Shown in pieces: positions 42,201 through 52,200 of a stretch of 64,000 nt of DNA. The stretch is from Lycocorax pyrrhopterus obiensis. Its lineage: Eukaryota; Chordata; Aves; Passeriformes; Paradisaeidae. The DNA is taken from the NCBI GenBank assembly GCA_014706295.1, contig JACSVZ010000022.1, forward strand, positions 14,030,830 through 14,094,829. The letters run 5' to 3'. A model generated the notes under the pieces. That model was not told the origin of the DNA. It saw only the letters and a list, made by a program, of their open reading frames with translations, and made no database searches. A program made the position numbers and the translations under genes. Within the stretch, counting starts at the first letter, position 1; each line of letters starts with the position of its first letter.

Positions 42201-45200
42201 GCTAGGCCCAAACTCCCATTATTCCTTTTCTCCCTCTGACTGGCAGTCAGTATTACTAGTAAGTGGTTCTTACCACTTACCAGTGGTGCAAAACCACTGA
42301 GGTAAATCCCAAAAGGCAGAGCAGCTGGGAAATATGGATGAAAGGAATCAAATTAAGATTTTTTCAAATTAAAATTCAGAGTACTTATTGCTGCTTCAGA
42401 AGCCACCACAGCCGTGCACACAAGGAACACACACTAATGCATGTTCCTACCTCTCTCTACAGAGCCTGTATAGTTCAAAATCCACCGCTGGTTTAAAAAC
42501 AAATAAAACAAAAACCTGGGGGAAAATAAACACATGGTGTTAAAATGTAAGATTGGTGAAAGCGACTGTGGTTTGACAGCCTTCGAGAGTGTTAACTCTT
42601 AGAATTAGACGAGCAGGAGCAGCAGTAGTGAAATTTCAAAGCCCTGGCTATCAGCGTGTCTCATCCCTGACCTCATCTTCTCCAGGCCAGCTCCTGCAGG
42701 GATGTGGGATTGTAACTGCAGAGCCAAATCATTTCCAGTCTTTCTGAGAGACTGCTGTAGAGCATCAATCCTGGGAGTACTGTCAGTAAGCTCAGAGGAG
42801 ATATTCTACTTGTAGACTGAGGAGGGCATGCAAGCTGTGCACACTTCAGACAGTGAGACACTCAAAGTGTGAAGTCGGAACACAATTTAAATATGCAAGA
42901 ATATCTCTTTGAATAGAGAGGCCTAAAATCAAATCAGTTTGTCCACGATATTACAGCAGGAGCCTGTTACTATGTTCAGTAAATCTATTTCAAATATTCT
43001 TCATTTGACATGAAGATTTTGCAAGACAAACAGATTCCATGTGAACATGTGGACAGTAAAGATTGCAAAATCGGGGCAAGCTTCATTCAGAAAAATAAAA
43101 TCAACTCAACGAAGGTTCATCACTTCAGTTTTGGCGCTTGGTTCTGATGGTTAACCATGTGCACTGTTCAGCCAACAGATCAGCTTCCTTATTTGAGCTT
43201 TCTGGCTGGCAGCCACTGTTTTATCATCACGCCTTTGGCTAGCAGGGATTTTCAATCTGATCTAGAGTTTATAACCATCTGCTTAATTGTTTTGCTGAAC
43301 AAGAGATCTTTAGCTGTGTACTTTTATTTCCAGTTAAATACAGGACATCATCTATACTTATTTAATGACGGATATAATTATCCAGAATTGGGGTAATTAT
43401 AATAATTTAGAACATCACTTAATGTCCATAAGGATTAAAAGCATCTTAAATTTTGTTATCTGGGCTTCTGTTCAACAAAATTCAATCACCAAAGAGATGC
43501 AGGTAACAAAAAGATGTTATGAAGGAAAAGCTGGCCAGCAGAACGTGCAGTTAGAGCAGAATAACCACTGGGTTATATAAAGTCTTGTCTTTTGTAACAC
43601 CATCCCAAGACATCATCTGTGTGTGTGAGTAAAACTGTGAGTGAAGTGATGATAGGATACAAATTGTTTCCATTCTAAGATGACTTTTTGATGGTAACCT
43701 AAGTCAGTAATGAGCAAAGATCATTAACTTGTAACTGTTGGAGAGCTGAGTGCAGGTGGGATCTGCTCAGTCTGTTTAGCTCCTGACAAACCCATTCGTC
43801 ATTGCTTACAGCAGTGACCACAAGAATTCGAGTGTTTGAAAAGCCTTTCCCACCTCAGCCAGTGGTCACCTGAGGTCAGGAAAACACATTTCTATTGGGA
43901 ACTATCTGGAGTTAACTTGTTGCTAAGGATTATCTGACTTGCATGAGTCACAGAAACAAATTTCTTTATTAACTGACAAAACATCAGATCCTTCCAATGT
44001 CCCCATGTGCTCACACACCATGGAGCACTCACCAGTCCTCTGGTCCTGAGTCCTCTGTTAAGTACAGAGGACTCAGAGCAGCAACACAGTGTTAGATCAA
44101 AATCTGCCTTTCACTTTGTCCATCCAATTTTCCTGATTCAGAAATTCATGTAATTGGGAGACAGAACTCTTAGATCATCATGTAAGCTGGTCTTTACAAT
44201 GTGGTCACAGAATTTCATTCACTTACTCCTCTTTTGAACATAATAACAAATACCAAAAGGACATGTCATTTAGGAAAAAAAAAAAAACACTTTTGGTTTG
44301 ATTTAGACCCTTCAAAAGAAATGTTCTTATTTTTGGTGCTTAACTTGAGTGATGAATTCTCCTTTGGAAACATCTGGGTTATTGCCATAAATTCTCATTA
44401 CACTTTTATTTTAGAATTGAAGACCACTTGAGTATCTGATATTTTGCCCTCATGATAGTAACGCTTTCTTAGGAGTTGTCACCTTTTAATTTGTCACCCA
44501 TCAGTCTGAGCATTGATAAAGCTTCACACAGCAACATTAGTGTTTGAACTGTTATTAATTAACTGTTATTATTGCTGTTGGATGCACAACCTCAGTTCAT
44601 ATTGAAATACAGGACCCCTCTGAAGAAGTGCAGATCTAAAAGTAGTCTTGCTCATATTTTTTCGCTTGCCTATATTTTCTTCTTTAACTTACAAAATTAA
44701 GCACCAAGCTGTGTCTGTATTACATCAGTGGGTACTGTTTGAAAGACAATTCATTCTTTAAAATGTGTCTGTAGCTATAGATCAAGATAAGCATAATTAA
44801 TCACTTGACAAAAAAAAAATACATTGCAAAGTAATTCCTGGCTAATCAATCTTATCAGTGAGAACAGTTTACCAGCTTTTAATTACCTTTGTTATGCAAC
44901 ATTTGTCTAAACCACATAATTGCATTATTCTGTTCTGACTTACCTGCCTTTCTTTAGGTCATCTTCTTTTCCACTTTCCCACTGTTCCCAGAATGAAAGA
45001 CTCACTATATCAAAACAACACTGATGCTCTTCGTGGTCTGGACTAACAGCAGTGGTTCATAGTCAAGTATTAAGCCATACTCAAAACATGTGTGCAGAGA
45101 TAATTTCTCATTTAACTGGCAAAAGCTGCAGGGAGTCAGAGGCTCCACATTCTGCAATTTTGTGCTTTTCTACAACTGTCACCCTGCTGATCTAAGTGGT

Positions 45201-48200
45201 TTCTCAGCAGGGATAGAAATAGACCTTCTATTGTCACTCTGCCTCCAACAGCTTCAATAAAAACTTTAACTGCTTTTCCAGAAAAGGAGGAGAGGCCATG
45301 ACCAAGATTTGTTTCGAATATATTACAACAATGCTTAACAGCTCCTGTTGGGAAAAGCACAAGAAACCAGAGGAGGAATTAAAGTTTGTCTTTAAAGTAC
45401 AGAGGCAAGAGTAGCCTGAAAACAGAAAGTACAGGGGCATTTTTGTGGGGAACAAGGAATGATAAAGTGAAATAAATAAGTTGGGGGGGGGGGGGGAGGA
45501 AAGAAAAAAAAAAAGAAGCAATTGTAGGGTTTGATGTAGGGGGGGAAAAAAAGTAAATAAGCAAGAAAAATACCAGAATGAACAAATGTCAGGGAAACGT
45601 CTCCAAACTTTAACACCAACTTTCTGGCCTCTCACTGTGTGTATGATTCTCCAAGTTGCGTTGGAGCCAAATTTTTAGTAAATATAAAAACTTTCCACAA
45701 CATGTGTACAAGAGCAACGTAAAAGCCCCATTTACAAACAGCCAGTCTGTACACATCCAGTGGTTACCTCCATCTCAAAGAAGTAGTGTAACTTGCTCGG
45801 GATATTAAATTGCCCAAGCAGGCCTGGTTCCCCTCATTCACATCCAGAAGAACCTTTTGACTTCCTGAGACATTATTCCAAGTCAATCACCAGGGCAGGA
45901 TTAGTGCCTGTTCATGGCACATGGAATCTTAAATCCTGCTCCTGTTGCACTGAAACGGTCCAAAATGTCCAATACACTTAATTTAATGTTTACCTCTGCC
46001 CTGGGAGCATTCCTAGGAAGAATCCTGGGATTTTTGAAAGTCACAACTGTGCTGTTTCAACGAGAGATTTGTACCTCTGTCACCTGTCCATGGAGCAGGA
46101 CAGCAAAGCTGCCCAATTTAGACAAGTCCAGGAAATTCAGTCCCTACTGGACTAACTCCAGACTAATTTCACCATCATCCATCCACTCTCTGTCAACCCA
46201 GAGGGCTCCCAGCATCCCGATTCATCCAGTTCCAACAGCGTTGTTAGGTCATACGAGTTCATGCCTTTGGAGAGCAGTAGCTAAAATGTATCATTCTTTG
46301 TGAATATTTAATATTGAAATTGAATGTATGCATTCCATGGTTTGCATAGAAATATCCCATCACACAGCATAAAAATTATAAAAAGGGAATTTCCTAGTCC
46401 TCACATTAAATAATTCCAGGTTAACCTATAACCAGCAGGGGTAAATGTTACATATCTGAGAGGTTTGCTGCTATTTTGTGTACAACTGACTTCAGTTAAG
46501 AAAGCAAAGATTTAAAACCCAAACTGTTGAATATTTGGATTATTATATAGACTTTGTTGCTAATTCTACAGGTATCATGAAAACATTATATACCTCTACC
46601 TCTATTTTTTTTTTCTTTGTTTAATGATACTGGCACAAAGCTTTCATGTAGGAAAATTCTCCACATCACTGAATTAATGCACACGGAATAATTTTGTCAC
46701 TGGAATGAAAATTTTAAGTCCTGTAGACTTAAAACAGGATATCCTAAAAAAAAAAAAAAAAGAAAGAAAGAGGAGTGTGTGTTTAAAATTAGCAGAAGTC
46801 TATTTATTCAGTGCGTAGGGGAAAAGGAATGTCATTCCCCCATTTTCACTGGTGAGCTCTGACTTAAATTTACTGAGTCATAAATATTTGGCTAAAATAA
46901 CCCTAAGTAATCCTGGCATGGATTAGTGCAGGTATGGAACTCGAAGAATTGAATGACTTGTGTGAATACATGATACTTACAGGTTGGTAGAAGTTCAAAA
47001 GACGTCATCAGACATGGCCTCTAGCCAGGACACACACGTGAATTTACAAATTAAGTGCCCTAGCCCCCATTTGACTTAACCTATTTTACTGCTACTTTCT
47101 ATTTTCCTACTCCTTTTGTTATTTTAATCTCATTAAAAGTTTTGCAATCGATTCAAAGGCAGGCCCGATTCATTACAACCGTTCCCAAACTGTGGTCACT
47201 GGAGTATTTGGAGGGATGTGTAGAAGTTCACATCACAGAGTCTGAAGAACTTTAATTCTTGAAGTCATTTGAAGAACTTTAATTCTTGAAGTCATCTGTT
47301 TTCAGGTTCATCTGATCTCCTGATTATTTTTTTACTGAACTGATCTCTGTGGTTGCTACAGGAACCTATTAGCCTGTGAGAATCTTTACAAATCTGAAGT
47401 CTGTTTTGGTTACTCAGCAAGACAGGATATATTCAGTAGTGTAGGAAAAGGAGGCCTCTAACCTTTAGGATGTAGGCAAAGTGTCACTTTTCCTGGATGC
47501 TTTCTTCCCACTAAGCACTGTCAGTACAGACAGCAGAGCAGCTTTTCTGCACGTGTGCTCCACCCCCACCGCCCTGTGTGGAGCTCAGAACTACCAATCC
47601 AGGGGAAATGGCTTCAAAATTTGTTTTTATTACGAGTTGAAACAAAAGCTTGTGTTTCCGTAGAGCACAGTTGAAAAAGACTTTCTTTTGTAACAACTTA
47701 AAATCTGGCATATTGAATTTTTCAAACATTATCTTAATGTCTCGGTGTTTTTCCATATTAATTTGTCTCAAAACTAGTACGGTTGCACGCACACACACTA
47801 CTCCTGCTTTCCCAGCGGGTGGGTTGTTAGAAACCGATTTCTCATGGGAAATCGCCGCTTTTCCCTCCTGTCACCCGTGCCCGGCACACCGCGGTCCCTG
47901 GCCCGGTGTCCGCGGTCCCCGGGCCGGGCAGGTGCCGGGACAGCGGCGCTCCGGGGGCTGGGGGGGGCTGCGCTGGGCTCCCCCCGTCCCGCCCTGACCC
48001 GGCAGGGGCGGCCCCGCCTCCGGCTCCCCCCGTCCGCGCCGTCCCCGCGGGGTCCCCGGGGCTCCCCCGCCCGCTGCCCGCCCGCCATTTCCCGCACTCA
48101 CTCGGGGGTGTTGATCCAGATGATGTCGAGGTGGCAGTAGTACACGCACTCCTTGTCCTTGTAGGTGTAGCAAGTGCAGCGCCGGGCCCGGTGCCGCAGC

Positions 48201-48736
48201 GCTCCGCCGTCCGCCTTGGCCCTGCCGCCCGCGGCCGCCGCCGCTCCGCTCTCGTCGCGCTCGCGGTGTCCCGGGCCGGCCGCCGGCAGCGCGGAGCGGG
48301 GCCGGGGCAGCGCGGACCCTGCAACAGCCGCGCTCAGCTCCCAGCAGCTCCCAGCGCCCCAATCCCGCACACCCTCCGCCCGCAGCCCCCCGGGCCGGGC
48401 CCGACCCATCCCCGCTCCCTGCGGAGTCCCGGGGCGCCGGGAGCACCGTTATGTTTGTGTCCGCCCCGGCTGCAGCGCCAGCCCGGTGTGTTTGGGTTAA
48501 ACCTACGGACGGCCAAAGGATGTCTTTGGCGTCTGGTTCTTTACCGCGCACCGGAGTGGACTGTTGCTTACAGCCTTTTGGAAGGAGGGGAAACAATTTA
48601 AAAAAAAAAAGGCAACAAAAAAAACCACCCAGCCTTTCTTTGTGTGCATGCGTGGAAGTGGGCGAAGAAAGAAATTCACGTTACCTGCAGTCGACGTAAT
48701 CGTAAGTCCAAAGAGGAACAATAACCCCAGCTCCAT
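36223..48736 (-). CDS. EDN3: Endothelin-3 precursor gene (whole coding span, four exons)
   Basis: The gene encodes preproendothelin-3, a secreted precursor of the 21-residue peptide ET-3. In vertebrates ET-3 acts mainly through endothelin receptor B, driving proliferation and migration of neural-crest melanoblasts and enteric neuron precursors. Joining 48736-48685, 48318-48102, 36910-36746 and 36295-36223 gives one open frame of about 168 residues. In order it holds a signal peptide (1-18), a variable propeptide (19-60), RARR (61-64), ET-3 (65-85), the big-ET-3 tail (86-105), a GKR cleavage site (106-108), an endothelin-like domain (Cys 123, 125, 133, 137) and a charged tail. Introns are GT-AG, with phases 1, 2 and 2. 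The [15 protein letters not shown] core and [18 protein letters not shown] are diagnostic of EDN3 rather than EDN1 or EDN2. Human EDN3 has 238 residues, so this model is shorter at the C terminus. Identity is very secure; the 3' end is less so. Confidence 0.96.
36296..36745 (-). other. EDN3: EDN3 intron 3 (450 bp, phase 2)
   Basis: The intron runs from donor GTGAGTG at 36745 to acceptor CTCTATTCTACAG ending at 36296. It has a good pyrimidine tract at the acceptor. No repeat or further exon was recognised in it. Confidence 0.8.
36746..36910 (-). CDS. EDN3: EDN3 exon 3: big-ET-3 tail and endothelin-like domain
   Basis: The 165 bases encode residues 90 (part) to 145 (part). The first base completes Glu90, then [19 protein letters not shown] follows. 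Human has Gln where this gene has Arg91; the rest of that stretch is the same. The RGKR at 105-108 is the second convertase site and releases big ET-3. The endothelin-like domain follows as [15 protein letters not shown] (123-137), which repeats the C-x-C-x7-C-x3-C spacing of the hormone; its role in the family is not well established. After it, Asp142 falls at the same distance from the last Cys as in human EDN3. Splice sites are CAACAG|GAGGAC and AGAAG|GTGAGTG. The exon sits about 11.2 kb from exon 2. Confidence 0.95.
37869..37884. repeat. Poly-A run in EDN3 intron 2
   Basis: A run of about 16 A interrupts purine-rich sequence. It is a simple homopolymer and no retroposed gene precedes it. 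Confidence 0.85.
44046..44076. repeat. Perfect inverted repeat, 13-bp arms, 5-base loop
   Basis: CTGAGTCCTCTGT (44046-44058) is followed by TAAGT and its exact reverse complement ACAGAGGACTCAG (44064-44076). It lies in EDN3 intron 2. There is no adjacent T-run or coding frame that would explain it. Confidence 0.9.
45483..45514. repeat. Poly-G run followed by A-rich run, in EDN3 intron 2
   Basis: Fourteen G in a row (45483-45496) are followed by AGGAAAG and a run of A. On the EDN3 sense strand this is a long pyrimidine tract ending in a C-run. It is prone to slippage and assembly error. Confidence 0.9.
47243..47296. repeat. 27-bp tandem duplication in EDN3 intron 2
   Basis: TGAAGAACTTTAATTCTTGA plus GTCAT is present twice, at 47243 and 47270, with 26 of 27 positions the same. 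Such high identity suggests a recent event. Confidence 0.9.
48102..48318 (-). CDS. EDN3: EDN3 exon 2: propeptide, furin site and mature ET-3
   Basis: The 217 bases encode residues 18 (part) to 90 (part). The first part (19-60) is a low-complexity propeptide rich in Ala, Gly, Arg and Pro, with an AAAAA run. It has no clear counterpart in human EDN3. RHRARR (59-64) is a proprotein-convertase site of the R-X-R-R type, like the human RSRR. The mature hormone is residues 65-85, [21 protein letters not shown] minus nothing but its next residues INTPE, and Cys pairs 65-79 and 67-75 are expected by family. Endothelin-converting enzyme should cut Trp85-Ile86. The only difference from human ET-3 is Tyr instead of Phe at hormone position 4. 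The donor is CCCGA|GTGAGTG, phase 2. The exon is very GC-rich and lies in the CpG island. Confidence 0.96.
48319..48684 (-). other. EDN3: EDN3 intron 1 (366 bp, phase 1)
   Basis: The intron runs from donor GTAACG at 48684 to acceptor GCTGTTGCAG ending at 48319, and splits the Gly18 codon after its first base. It is GC-rich in its 3' half, where the CpG island continues, and contains a run of A-rich sequence near 48601. Frames open through parts of this intron are byproducts of its base composition and show no family similarity. Confidence 0.88.
48685..48736 (-). CDS. EDN3: EDN3 exon 1, coding part: signal peptide
   Basis: The 52 coding bases give 17 codons plus one base. The protein starts [17 protein letters not shown], and the Gly completed by exon 2 follows. 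It is a short hydrophobic signal peptide that lines up without gaps with the human EDN3 start (MEPGLWLLFGLTVTSAAG). The ATG at 48736-48734 is chosen because it matches the family start, a TAA lies in frame 21 bases upstream, and no other ATG occurs in the preceding 150 bases of presumed 5' UTR. The start context is weak at -3 (T) but has G at +4. The donor is CTGCAG|GTAACG, with the intron beginning at 48684. Signal peptidase probably cuts after Gly18. Confidence 0.93.
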
Positions 48737-49215
48737 TAAACCCAAATTGCACGCTGGTTAACTGCAGGCAAAGGTGAACTGCAGGCGCGACTGAACCGTT
48801 CCAGGAGGAATCACTTCAGGTTGGAGGCAGGGAATATCCTGGGGCTGGCGGCACTCGCTGCTCCCGGGAGTTAGTTCCCACACGGAGGTGTGATTAGCAC
48901 TTCTCCCTCGCAGTTATTTTCCTCCAGTGCAGACTTAGTCCTGAAGGGGAGAGTGTTGTCAAAAGAAGGGAAGATCCATCGCTTGGCTTTTCCCACACAC
49001 ACCTCCCACCCCACCCCCAAATCTGATCAGCAACCGGAGCTGCTGTTTTCCAGCTGCAGACGCCTCCCACCCGCCGACAGCTGCCGGCCTCCCCCGGGGC
49101 GCGGGCCGGGGGCGGGCACGGCCCCGCACCGCCCCCGCTTCCCCCCGGCAGGTAAAAGCCGGGATAGGGCAGCACATCCTCCCGGGAACGCCGGGGGAGG
49201 CACAGTCTGGTGTGC

Positions 49216-52200
49216 TGCTCATGCTGCTCTTAGTTCATCGCTTTTAAATGACCTGGTCCTGTTGCTCCGTGTCTGATTCCAGGAGGAATCGCTTGTGCGG
49301 TAATAATGCAGCTTTTTGATTCGAAGCTGGGTTACAGATTTGAGAGTCGTTCGGGGCTCCCCCCCCCCGCCCCAGACTCTGCCACTGATTTCCCTAGGTG
49401 AAATTAAGTCACCAATTTATTAATACCTTATTTTCCCCATTTACTTACGAGCACCTCTTTGCAGGCAAACCCACCTAGAGTGCGACACTTAAGACTAATT
49501 TCATATTGTGTGAAATACCTGATAGCTGAGCCTAGAAGAACACTCCTGCCTGTGGCCCCATTTTTTATCATAGTATCAGCTATTAAGTGATAATAGGTAA
49601 GGGTTTCAGGCAATTGGCTATATCTTTTCCTACAGTAGGATGTGTAGTATATCCTGTTATAGGAAACACATGCTATAGAGAGCACATGGAGAAAGGTCGC
49701 ACACTTAATTGTGGATATTTTAAATAAAAATGTAATATTTCACTTAAGAATGTTTCAGTACTAACAGAAAGAGCTGTAGCCAAAATTTCTTTTATGTATC
49801 ATGCCAATTTAGCATATTCACTAAAATCTGGTTTATGAGTAGAAAGCTGGTTGGAGGATCACCCAGGAGTTATCCAAGTGAGGAACACTGTTCTCTACCA
49901 CCTTGCATTCTTCTCCAGCCCTACCCCCAACTCCAGCTTCTGGTGTGGAACTATCCAATAACACTTGCAAAAAAACCTCATTACAATGTCATGTTTTGTC
50001 AGCTTGTCAAGCCTTGCCTTTTGTCAGTGCCTGAAGATTGAGAGTTTTGTAGTTGACCATGTTCCCAGCTGGTCACAAAAGCACGATGGTCATCAGGCAG
50101 GGCAATAGCCAGAAAGTTCAATTTCTCAGGTTTTGTTGAGCCCACAGCTCTCTGTGGAAATTGAAATTGCTTTTGTTTCACACAATTTGTGCAAATGACA
50201 AGAAGTTCTCGTAACTAATACAGGGGGGAACAGAACCCTTTAATGTACTGAATTCAGCAGTATATTGAAGTTCCGTGCTTGAGCTGGGAAGGAAGGGCTT
50301 GCTTACCTTTAGGGATGAGGAACTGCAGTGACCTGGATGTTTGTACCCTCTGTTTTATTGGATTAGGGGTTTGTGTGTGTTCCAGTCATGCTCCCCAAGC
50401 ATCACCAGCGTTACAGTTCGGCCTCACAGTTCTGTGGGTCCTCTGTTTTGAAAAATATTATGACAAAACATCTCTGAAAAAAGGAATTGGTTTGAAGTTA
50501 TTTCCATTTCTTATAGTTCTAGAAAAAATTAATTGCTTCAGATCAGGAAGTTCTAGATATTGTACTCTCATGGTGTTGGATACTGGATTGATTTTGACAA
50601 ATGCTAATGATTGCATTTTAGCTTATCTGGAAAAGAAAAAAAAGATTTATTGTGCAGTTACTGTTTAACAGAACACTGCAGTGACTAGGAGGTACTGGTT
50701 ATGTGTTGCAGGTATTATAAGTAACAATGACATGAGTCTAAATTCTGATTCATTAATTTCATTTTCCTTATTGCAACTGTTATTCATTTTTATAATAATG
50801 ATGCAAATTTATCATAGAAATGAGACGTATATAACTGTATCATACATGTAAATATGTCATAACAAAAAAACGTGTTGTGTGTGAACTGATTTAACAACAT
50901 TTTCCTAAAAAATATTGTTCTGTTTTCTAAATGAAATTTCGAAGGCATCTTCTACATTGCTCTACTTTTTCTTCCATGTGCTGTTTCATCTCTGAAGAGC
51001 CAGGGGAGACCATATCAGCACCAACTGCTGTGCAAACAAAAGGAGTAATAAAATATATTCTTAAATCAGCTACCAGGGTTCAGAAATTAAGGGCGAGGGT
51101 TTGGCCAAATGACCTCATGTAAGCTTTAGAAGAAGATAAGGCATAGACTCTACAGGAAGAAAGATACTCTCATCAAAGGAATTAATACTCCTGGATACCG
51201 TGGCCCTGATTCTCATTTACATTGATTATCAAGTTGTTTGGGTCAAATATTACCTAATTACTTGGAAACTTTTTGTTTCATAAATGCAGCAGTCTCAAAA
51301 CAAGAAAGATGGTTAAGGAAATAGCAACAAATAAATTTTTAAAAATCCAGGGTCTGTTTTGATTTGGGATAAGAAATAAAAGATAGCTGGATACTATTGT
51401 CAGTGATAATCACATATGATGCAAAATAGTTTTGTAAATCTATTTAGTGATTATGTGTTCATTTAGTAAAAACAAAAAGGAGTAGTAGACTTGGAGGTAG
51501 CAAGCAGAGATTGGAAGCCAACAGACCTCATTCACAGTATTTTTCAGCTTTTCCTTTTAAATTGTTTTAACTTCATAGATTCCTTTTTCTTTTCCAATTT
51601 CAAGATCTTTAGGGTGGATGGGTACTTTGCATAAATCTTGAAAGCCGTGGACAAAATGTGTGAAATTAATCCTTCTCTTCATATCTTCAATCTTCCCAAT
51701 TCCAACATATCCCTTCCTGCCCTTGTGCAGCCCAGCCTGGCAGTGCTGTGAGCGCCAGCTCTTCTCTCCACAGACAATGGGAATTCCCCAGTCCTGGGAC
51801 ATTTCCTCATTCTTAGGGCCACCCAGGCAGCTGAAGAAAGACAATCAGCAGATCTGCCTCGTCGCTGGGTGTAAATATTGTATATTTGAGAACATCTAAT
51901 TGACTGAAGGGAGAATAATCTCAGGGATGAGGTCAAGGCTGAAGGAGTCCTGGAATGTGGAGCAGCTGAAACAGACGATGTTAAGGAAAGTAAGCTCAGA
52001 TTCCAGATTTTATATGCAAAAACCCTGGGCTGCCATTTCAATTAGGAACATAATCTTGGGTTTGTTTAGTACTCCTCTGCCCCTTGTATCCCTGCTTTAT
52101 ACATCCACTCCTGTGATTGTGGGGCAATCAGAGCCCCCAGCAGTAATTCCACAGCTTTTAACCTTCATCACACAGGTGACTACACAAAGCAGTTGTGAGT

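Larger units (their letters stand above)
36911..48101 (-). other. EDN3: EDN3 intron 2 (about 11.2 kb, phase 2)
   Basis: The large intron runs from donor GTGAGTG at 48101 to acceptor CTCACAACAG ending at 36911. A long second intron also occurs in mammalian EDN3. I found no convincing exon in it. It contains a poly-G/poly-A stretch at 45483-45514, a 13-bp perfect inverted repeat at 44046-44076, a 27-bp tandem duplication at 47243-47296 and several A-runs (37869-37884, 44277-44287, 46746-46761). Some AT-rich blocks, such as 39090-39330, look unusually free of simple repeats and could be conserved non-coding DNA, but this cannot be judged from one sequence. Confidence 0.88.
47860..49215 (-). promoter_or_regulatory. 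EDN3: CpG island and promoter region of EDN3
   Basis: CpG-dense, GC-rich DNA covers exon 2 and its flanks (about 47860-48480) and the 5' flank (about 49070-49200), in strong contrast with the AT-rich surroundings. GC boxes of the Sp1 type occur at 49108-49116 and around 49129-49137. A TATA-like AAAATAA reads on the minus strand at 48914-48920. If used, it would place the transcription start near 48885 and give a 5' UTR of about 150 bases. The start site is inferred, not seen. Confidence 0.7.

Noticed and set aside
42259..42280. Small inverted repeat GTAAGTGG / CCACTTAC
   Set aside because: Only 8-bp arms; expected by chance in a window of this size.
47871..48601. Long GC-rich frames of 231-241 codons on both strands over the EDN3 CpG island
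   Set aside because: Stop codons are rare in such GC-rich DNA. These frames overlap EDN3 exon 2 out of phase or on the other strand and have compositionally biased products.
51756..51836. Exon-like block after a TCTTCTCTCCACAG acceptor-like sequence
   Set aside because: No convincing donor follows and no product is recognised, so it was not called.
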